This document shows, piece after piece, positions 32,645 through 37,733 of a stretch of DNA of 37,733 nucleotides (its first letter is position 1; the number at the start of each line of letters is the position of its first letter). The stretch is taken from contig NZ_PZKN01000036.1 in NCBI RefSeq assembly GCF_003046795.1, positions 1-37,733 on the forward strand, written 5' to 3'. This DNA is from Desulfonatronum sp. SC1. GTDB taxonomy: Bacteria; Desulfobacterota; Desulfovibrionia; Desulfovibrionales; Desulfonatronaceae. A program made the position numbers and the translations under genes. A model generated the notes under the pieces. That model saw only the letters and a list, made by a program, of their open reading frames with translations. It made no database searches and was not told the DNA's origin.

Positions 32645-34502
32645 GAATCACCTCCGCGGGATCGATGCGCGTGGCCCGCCAGGCCGCGACCAGGGAACTG
32701 GTCAGGGCGAGCGACGCGGTGAGGATGATGGCCGTCAGAACGTACGTTTCCGGCAAGGTGCAAAATTTTTCCCCAGGGGCCAGTTCGCCGGCAAAGGTTT
32801 GATTAATGGCCCGGGCCAGGGCCAGGTAGCCGCCGAACCCGGCCAGCAGGCCCAGGGCGGCCAGCAACAGACCCTGGACCACGGGGAAGAAAAAGACATG
32901 GCGTCGGGACAGGCCCACCAGACGCAGCAGCCCCAGATCCCGGCGCAGGCGCTCCACCGCGGCGTAGAGGCTGGAGAGCAGCACCGCGGCCCCGCCGCTG
33001 ACGCTGAGCAGGGCAATGAGCAGGAACAGCCGGCTCAAGCCCGCGTCCAGAACGCGAATCCGCTCAATGCTCTCCACCTGGGCAATGGTCGGGATGCCCT
33101 CGGCCTGCAAGCGGCGATACAGTTCCGGGACGTCGTCGATGCTTCGGGTGTACAGGCGAAACCCGCGATAGCCCCCCCGGGCCATGCTGAAACGCTGCTC
33201 TTCGGCGTCATGCAGTACAGCGCGGTACTGGGCGGTCCGCAAAACACCCAGAAGCTCCACCGGGATCACAAGCTGCCCCAGCAGCGTCGAACCGACCTCC
33301 TGCAGCGTGAAGGACAGCGGGCGAACCCCGGAGAACTCGAATTCCAAATCTTGCACCATGCCCTGTGCCGCCAGCCCCTGCAGCAGGCGTTGCCCACGTC
33401 CGGCCTCCGGCGTGAATCCGCCCCAGGGCAGGTTGTCCAAACCCAGCCACCTTGCCTGCGCCGGAGTCAGGGACAAGCCCAATGGCTGTATTTCCTGACC
33501 GGCCTGGTTGCGCAGCGTCACCCCCTGGGCAAACGGCAGGACCACGCGGTCCCGGCCCCGAAGTTTCTGCTCCAGGGCTCGGATGTTGGCCGGAGTGACC
33601 ACGCCGCCCGGGGTGGACACCACATAGGCCTCCCACTCCGGAGGAGGGAAGATGCCGACGCGCTCCAGAACGCCGTCGCTGGTCAGGTTGTCGATATGGG
33701 CAAAGCCGGTATTGATCACCAGCCCGGAGCGGCTGATGGGATCAAGAGCCGTGGGAAAAAGCAGCACAATGCCGTCGTAGCTCAGAAACGGTTCCGGCGT
33801 ATCCCCGGACCAGCCGCGTCGAGGCGCGCCATACCCTTCCTTGAAGGCCTCCACGTCCAGGACAAAGGACAGCGGTGCATAGATCCGGGGCAGTGATCCA
33901 GCCCTGGGCTCCAGCACCCCGGCAATCCGCAGCCGGGCTTCGCCGGTTTCGCCGCGTCCGGCCCGGGTGCGGGTCACACGAACGTCCAGGTCGTCACCAA
34001 GACCAAGCCCAAGCCGCCGGGCCGCCTCCGCCGTGAGCACGCATTCGCCGTCTTCGGGAATGGCCGCGCCGTTTTCCAGCAGCAGGGGATCACCCGGTGC
34101 CGTGGGGATCAGATCGTAAATATGCATGTTGCCGCTTTGGGGATGCACGACATGCAGGACCGAGGACAGCGGCAGGATCGTCGGCGTAAGAAAGGCGATT
34201 TCCGGCCACTGCCCAACCCGCTCAAACCAGGCCTCGTCGTATTCCGAGGTCTGGGCCGGGCGGATTTCCCGGTAAACCGGGTCTTCCACCAGCCGGTCGC
34301 GCAACGTGGCGATGGTCCCGTGCTTGAGTCCCAGCAGGACCAGCAAGGGGGCGATCACCGCGGCCAGGGCAATGACCAGGCAGGCGGTCAGCACCCAGTC
34401 ATGGCGCAGATGCCGGGCCGCCAGTCCGGGGATGACCAGGACCGGACGCACGGAACGAGTCGATCGGGGCGAGCGTCCCTTGGCAGGCTCGTCGGTCGTC
34501 AT
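32634..34502 (-). CDS. tagS: TagS-like FtsX/LolE-type ABC transporter permease
   Basis: 622-residue inner-membrane permease. One membrane span lies near the N-terminus (about 35-60, LTACLVIALAAVIAPLLVLL), then a periplasmic domain of about 400 residues. The C-terminal FtsX core has three spans: LFLLIALLSVSGGAAVLLSS, VVQGLLLAALGLLAGFGGYL and TAIILTASLALTSSLVAAW. The coupling segment RDLGLLRLVGLSRRHV and the ending WRATRIDPAEVIRD are classic for LolC/E and MacB relatives. In this class the ATPase drives conformational work in the periplasm rather than uptake. It overlaps the ATPase gene by four bases and the TagR-like gene by eleven. TagS of the T6SS signalling pathway is of this class. Confidence 0.88.
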   Translation of the reverse strand: MTTDEPAKGRSPRSTRSVRPVLVIPGLAARHLRHDWVLTACLVIALAAVIAPLLVLLGLKHGTIATLRDRLVEDPVYREIRPAQTSEYDEAWFERVGQWPEIAFLTPTILPLSSVLHVVHPQSGNMHIYDLIPTAPGDPLLLENGAAIPEDGECVLTAEAARRLGLGLGDDLDVRVTRTRAGRGETGEARLRIAGVLEPRAGSLPRIYAPLSFVLDVEAFKEGYGAPRRGWSGDTPEPFLSYDGIVLLFPTALDPISRSGLVINTGFAHIDNLTSDGVLERVGIFPPPEWEAYVVSTPGGVVTPANIRALEQKLRGRDRVVLPFAQGVTLRNQAGQEIQPLGLSLTPAQARWLGLDNLPWGGFTPEAGRGQRLLQGLAAQGMVQDLEFEFSGVRPLSFTLQEVGSTLLGQLVIPVELLGVLRTAQYRAVLHDAEEQRFSMARGGYRGFRLYTRSIDDVPELYRRLQAEGIPTIAQVESIERIRVLDAGLSRLFLLIALLSVSGGAAVLLSSLYAAVERLRRDLGLLRLVGLSRRHVFFFPVVQGLLLAALGLLAGFGGYLALARAINQTFAGELAPGEKFCTLPETYVLTAIILTASLALTSSLVAAWRATRIDPAEVIRDN

Positions 34503-35239
34503 ACGGCCTCCAGGCAGCGGGAATGGATTTCCTGGTCCGAAACCTGCTCCAATTCGAAAACAAACCGGGCGTCCACGTTCGCCACCAGATCCATATCATG
34601 GGTGACCACGACCACCGCGGTGCGGTTTTCCCGTGCCAGGGCATGCAACTCATCCATGATCAACCGGGCCCGGGGCTTGTCCACCGCGGCCGTGGGCTCG
34701 TCGGCCAGGACCAGGGCCGGGTCGTGGGCCAAGGCCCGGATAATGGCCACCCGCTGCCGCTGACCAATGGACAGGGAGTCCGGATACCGGTCCAGACACT
34801 GGGCCACTCCCAAGCGATCGGCCAGGGCCTCCACCCGCTCCATGTTCCCGCCCTGGCCATGAAGGCGCAAGGGCAGCGTAACATTCTCCCGGATCGTCAG
34901 GAAGGACAGCAAGCCGCCAGTCTGAAGCACGTAGCCGAAATAATGCCGACGCAAGCCCGCCAGGTACGTTTCATCGCCCCGTTCCCACAATCTCCGCACA
35001 TCCACGACAGCCCCGGCCGGGTCAGGCTGGATCGCGAACCGCCCAACGCTGGTCGGTCGCATGACCAGGGCCAACATATCCAAAAGCGTACTCTTCCCAC
35101 ACCCGCTATCCCCCACCACGGCCACGATCTCTCCCGGATGCACGGCAAAATCCGGCACGGAAAGCTGAAAAACGCTCCCCGCTTGTTCGCGACGTTTGAC
35201 GGCGGTTTGCAGCAAGAGCAGGGGGTGATTGTCTGGCAT
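34499..35239 (-). CDS. tagT: TagT-like ABC transporter ATP-binding protein
   Basis: 246 residues from ATG 35239; the frame extends to 35326, but that stretch has no better ribosome binding site. Walker A is GDSGCGKST (43-51), the Q-loop region is FGYVLQTGGLLSFLTIRENV, the signature SIGQRQRVAIIRALAHDP, Walker B LVLADEPTAAVD, and the H-loop VVVVTHDMDL. The domain is LolD/MacB-like, matching the FtsX permease encoded immediately downstream with an ATGA overlap. TagT in P. aeruginosa is an ATPase with TagS. The preceding gene is the vWA protein, 126 bases away, with a hairpin in that gap. Confidence 0.9.
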   Translation of the reverse strand: MPDNHPLLLLQTAVKRREQAGSVFQLSVPDFAVHPGEIVAVVGDSGCGKSTLLDMLALVMRPTSVGRFAIQPDPAGAVVDVRRLWERGDETYLAGLRRHYFGYVLQTGGLLSFLTIRENVTLPLRLHGQGGNMERVEALADRLGVAQCLDRYPDSLSIGQRQRVAIIRALAHDPALVLADEPTAAVDKPRARLIMDELHALARENRTAVVVVTHDMDLVANVDARFVFELEQVSDQEIHSRCLEAV

Positions 35240-35303
35240 GGTGAGAGCCCAATAATTGTGTGTTGTCGGTAATCCCAATGAAATTCGGCAATACGGCTCA
35301 GGG

Positions 35304-35326
35304 GTGACCAGCATAATGCTGGCCAA
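35304..35326 (-). promoter_or_regulatory. Hairpin between the vWA gene and tagT
   Basis: On the minus strand GGCCAGCATTATGCTGGTCA forms a near-perfect stem (CCAGCAT/ATGCTGG) at about 35304-35323. It lies in the 126-base gap between the vWA stop (35366) and the ATPase start (35239), the largest gap in the first five genes of the run. It has no T-run, so it may tune expression of the downstream genes or protect the upstream transcript rather than stop transcription. Confidence 0.4.
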
Positions 35327-35365
35327 CCCTGGGCCTTATGTATGATGTCTCGTTAATACATAATC

Positions 35366-37576
35366 CTATGGCAAATAATCCAAATGCAACGGATAGATCA
35401 TATCGGTGTCCGCATCCGTTTCATTGAGTCGGAACCAGGCGTCCACCTGCTCATTGATGGTCCGGTACTGTTCCAGTTTGGCCAGGATGTTCCATTCCAG
35501 TTGGGCGCGCTGTTCCGCGGTCATGCTGGCGAACATCTCGTCGGTCAGGGACAGGATGTCGCTGCGGTAGGGCAGGGAGCTGATGAACGCGGGCAACAGT
35601 CCGGTATCCGCCAGGGTGGCGGCCTGACCGATGTCTTCCGGCCGCTTCATGGTCTGTCCGGCCACGTTTTGCAGGGACTCGAAGAACTGAACCTGCGTCA
35701 CCTCGGCCCGCATCAGGGCCTGCACCACGCTGTCCAGGGCCTGTGCCAGACTGCTCAACTGATCCCTGGTCACCAGCACGCGCACTTCCAGGGAACGGTC
35801 GGTGGTGTAAACCAGATCCCGGTCCACAACCCAGGCCACGATGTCTTTGGGTGGATTCGCTGACTTGCCGATATATTCCACCAAGGCGGCTTCCCAGACC
35901 TTGGCCACAGCCTCGCGACCCTGCTGCTCTACGTCTGAAACCGCTGGGGCAGGGGGTTCTTGAGCCGCCTGAGTTCCACCAGCCTGCCCAATCACTGCTG
36001 AAAGATTGTCATTGATGCTGCCCACAATTGAGTCCACCAGTTTCTGGTACTCCGCTTCCTCGAAGGCACTGACCTCCGTGAAGGCTGACTGCTCGCTTCC
36101 CCGGACCTGGGACAGCTTCATGAACTGAGGGATGGCGATGGGGTGATCTTCCACTGCTCGGGGATCTTGCAGGTGAATGGACAGGATATGCACCTGGGCG
36201 TCGTCGGCTTCACGGCGCAGATCGACTTCGTCCTTGCCCAGGGTGTTTTGCGGATGGCCCTTGGGATGAGAACTGGCGTCCCCGATCAGGATCATGAAAC
36301 GCAGTGCGCCTTCGCGCCAGTTGGAGCGAATGGCGGTATCCACTCCGGCGAAAACCTCTTCCGCGTAGTCCAGGCTCCCCACTTCCGTGGCCACGAACTC
36401 GGTATCCAGCAACCGAATCAGCTCCCCGCCGTCCACAAGTTGCGGGGTGAAGTTCCGGGAGATGTATTCAATCAGGGGAATGGTTTTCGTGCAGTCCCGA
36501 AAACCGACCAGGCCGAACCGAAACCGCTCCGCGCTGTCCTCGGTAAAGGTGCTGACCATTTTGGTCACGGCTTCCTTGGTCATGTCGATGAACGGCTGCA
36601 TGCTCCGGGTAGTGTCAATGGTGAACACGATGTCCACCTTCAAGTCCTCGATGCTGGCCCCGGCTGTCTCCCCGCGCTCAGTCTGCGCCTGCTCGCGATA
36701 CTCCGTGTCGGCCAAGGTATCCGCCCCACGGGCACCTGGCACCGCCGCCGCCAATTGCAGCAACCGCACGTCGTCACCCATGATCTGGGTCTGCTCAAAC
36801 TGCAGGATCGGCAGGATGTAGAACTGCTGGGTGATGTCCACGAACCGCTTGGGCTCCATACTAACGATCTCGTCAGGAGTATCTCCGGTGGCGATCTTTT
36901 TGTAGAACTCCCGTGCCTGATCCGCCCTGTCAAAGGAATCAATCAAGCCTTGAAGCGTACTCAGGTCGCGGAACATAAGCACGGGATTACGCCCTTCCAG
37001 CAACCCGCCTGGGTGGGTATAGGACACCACCAGGGCCTGCCGCCACTCCATGACATCCTGGGCCTGCATCCAGCCGGACGGCGCATCCTTGGTCGGCCCC
37101 ACCTGGTACCAGCCCTTGGGCTCGGCGGGGTTGCTCAGGTCCACGTTCTGCCGGGCAAACACGTACAGCGGATGAAACGCCGGTACGTTGGCAGAAGCGA
37201 TGGCCGCTGAATCAGCTTTGGTCTGGCTATAGATATGCGCAAACGGCCGCGGCAACACACGCAACGGCAACTGTGTCTCGTTCTCAAGACACACGCCGTT
37301 TCCAGGGCAAGACACATCCCAGATCACATCCTGGGCCACGGTCTGCCCCCCAACCGGAACCGCCGCAGAGGCTGGAGCAGATTCCGGAGCCGGGGCATGC
37401 CCAACATCGCCCTCCAAGGCGTCCAGGCTAGACGGTACGTGGCCGTGAGTGCCTTCGAGTTCGGAGAGTTGGGCGAAGGTTGGGGCGTTCAGGGCCAGGG
37501 TCAGTAGAAAAAAGATGGAAAAGAGAAGAATGAAAATCGGTGATTTTTGCATCCATGGTGCAGGAAAAAAAGACAT
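35366..37576 (-). CDS. Secreted SH3-like/vWA protein resembling the periplasmic part of PpkA
   Basis: 736 residues from ATG 37576, where AGGAGG lies five bases upstream; the longer frame starting at 37630 lacks this. Signal peptide MSFFPAPWMQKS...FAQ (about 1-36). Residues about 85-190 look SH3-like (PLRVLPRPFAHIYSQ, GWYQVGPTKDAPSGWMQ, DVMEWRQALVVSY). A vWA domain runs about 313-500, with the MIDAS start DIVFTIDTTRSMQPF (DxTxS near 321-325), FGLVGFRDC and LIGDASSHPKG. The last 200 residues are helical and end in LHLDYLP. The same order is known downstream of the kinase domain in PpkA of type VI secretion; here no kinase or membrane span is attached. First gene of the nine-gene run; the A+T-rich 37577-37733 is probably its promoter region. 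Confidence 0.85.
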   Translation of the reverse strand: MSFFPAPWMQKSPIFILLFSIFFLLTLALNAPTFAQLSELEGTHGHVPSSLDALEGDVGHAPAPESAPASAAVPVGGQTVAQDVIWDVSCPGNGVCLENETQLPLRVLPRPFAHIYSQTKADSAAIASANVPAFHPLYVFARQNVDLSNPAEPKGWYQVGPTKDAPSGWMQAQDVMEWRQALVVSYTHPGGLLEGRNPVLMFRDLSTLQGLIDSFDRADQAREFYKKIATGDTPDEIVSMEPKRFVDITQQFYILPILQFEQTQIMGDDVRLLQLAAAVPGARGADTLADTEYREQAQTERGETAGASIEDLKVDIVFTIDTTRSMQPFIDMTKEAVTKMVSTFTEDSAERFRFGLVGFRDCTKTIPLIEYISRNFTPQLVDGGELIRLLDTEFVATEVGSLDYAEEVFAGVDTAIRSNWREGALRFMILIGDASSHPKGHPQNTLGKDEVDLRREADDAQVHILSIHLQDPRAVEDHPIAIPQFMKLSQVRGSEQSAFTEVSAFEEAEYQKLVDSIVGSINDNLSAVIGQAGGTQAAQEPPAPAVSDVEQQGREAVAKVWEAALVEYIGKSANPPKDIVAWVVDRDLVYTTDRSLEVRVLVTRDQLSSLAQALDSVVQALMRAEVTQVQFFESLQNVAGQTMKRPEDIGQAATLADTGLLPAFISSLPYRSDILSLTDEMFASMTAEQRAQLEWNILAKLEQYRTINEQVDAWFRLNETDADTDMIYPLHLDYLP

Positions 37577-37733
37577 AAGTCCTCCTATTGGAATGTTAAA
37601 AGTTGTCACTAGTGTCCCAACGTTTTTCATTAATCAATGCTTAAGACTCTGTAAAATATGACTTTTTATTCTTTTTTGGCTGTTACCGATTTGAACATCC
37701 AGCAGCTAGTACCTTATACCTCTTGCAACATTT
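37577..37733 (-). promoter_or_regulatory. Probable promoter region of the envelope operon
   Basis: A+T-rich segment upstream of the first gene. On the minus strand TTTACA is followed after 17 bases (GAGTCTTAAGCATTGAT) by TAATGA, a weak sigma-70-like pair at about 37616-37644. AGGAGG precedes the start codon. No operator palindrome is obvious, and the region may extend beyond the window. Confidence 0.3.

Noticed and set aside
32577-33896. Plus-strand open frame (439 codons) opposite the permease
   Set aside because: Low-complexity Gln/Gly/His text; the minus-strand permease has membrane spans and FtsX motifs.
24732-37576. Calling the nine-gene run a type VI secretion locus
   Set aside because: None of the structural T6SS proteins (TssA-M, Hcp, VgrG, ClpV) is encoded here; only the TagQRST/PpkA-periplasmic type parts are present.
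1-37733. CRISPR array, tRNA/rRNA genes, complete IS element, prophage
   Set aside because: No regularly spaced direct repeats, no cloverleaf in intergenic gaps, and no transposase, integrase or phage structural genes were seen.

Overview
The window looks like a chromosomal segment of a Gram-negative, GC-rich, anaerobic delta-type proteobacterium (Desulfobacterota), most likely Desulfovibrionales. This is inferred from gene content: an EndoQ-UvrD fusion, CbiR beside CobU, a DUF1844 protein, and an ARMT1/DUF89-type protein behind nadK. There is no 16S or taxonomic marker, so the assignment is an inference. No rRNA, tRNA, CRISPR array, complete insertion sequence or prophage was found.

Layout. 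1-4.4 kb: on the minus strand, a UvrD/PcrA-type helicase cut by the left edge and an AlkP-superfamily phosphohydrolase; on the plus strand, a 52-residue membrane protein with a terminator. 4.4-8.6 kb: a Mog-type molybdopterin adenylyltransferase translationally coupled to a 1076-residue fusion of an EndoQ-like PHP nuclease and a UvrD-type helicase. 8.6-14.2 kb: a 48-residue minus-strand protein, then a plus-strand run of cbiR, cobU (cobamide salvage and remodelling), a DHH phosphoesterase and polA. 14.2-17.8 kb: a possible structured leader, DUF1844, argC, an antitoxin-like orphan, prepilin peptidase and an unrecognised small protein. 17.7-20.7 kb: thpR and a cereblon-type (CULT) protein on the minus strand, an HD-GYP phosphodiesterase on the plus strand, and pncC on the minus strand. 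20.9-24.7 kb: nadK, an ARMT1-like protein, and a MntA/HepT toxin-antitoxin pair closed by a perfect hairpin.

24.7-37.6 kb is one long minus-strand run of nine envelope genes, many overlapping by 4-11 bases. In transcription order they are: a secreted SH3/vWA protein like the periplasmic part of the type VI secretion kinase PpkA; a TagT-like ABC ATPase; a TagS-like FtsX permease; a TagR-like formylglycine-generating-enzyme-fold protein; a glycine-zipper lipoprotein in the TagQ position; a second coiled-coil lipoprotein; a PDZ/S41 Ser-Lys protease; a Sel1-repeat protein; and a large exported protein. The last three share an approximately 80-residue domain that I do not recognise. I read this as a trans-envelope sensing module related to the TagQRST/PpkA threonine-phosphorylation pathway. 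It lacks a kinase and any T6SS genes in view, and it carries its own protease and domain-sharing accessory proteins. This is the best candidate here for an undescribed system.

Repeats: three copies of a roughly 150-base self-complementary element occur at 2.1, 4.2 and 14.8 kb, always in the sense orientation of the flanking genes. There are also two GATCGG/CGATTT-type hairpins and one inverted pair of palindromic repeats of the kind that translates as 'PTQAGIQ'.
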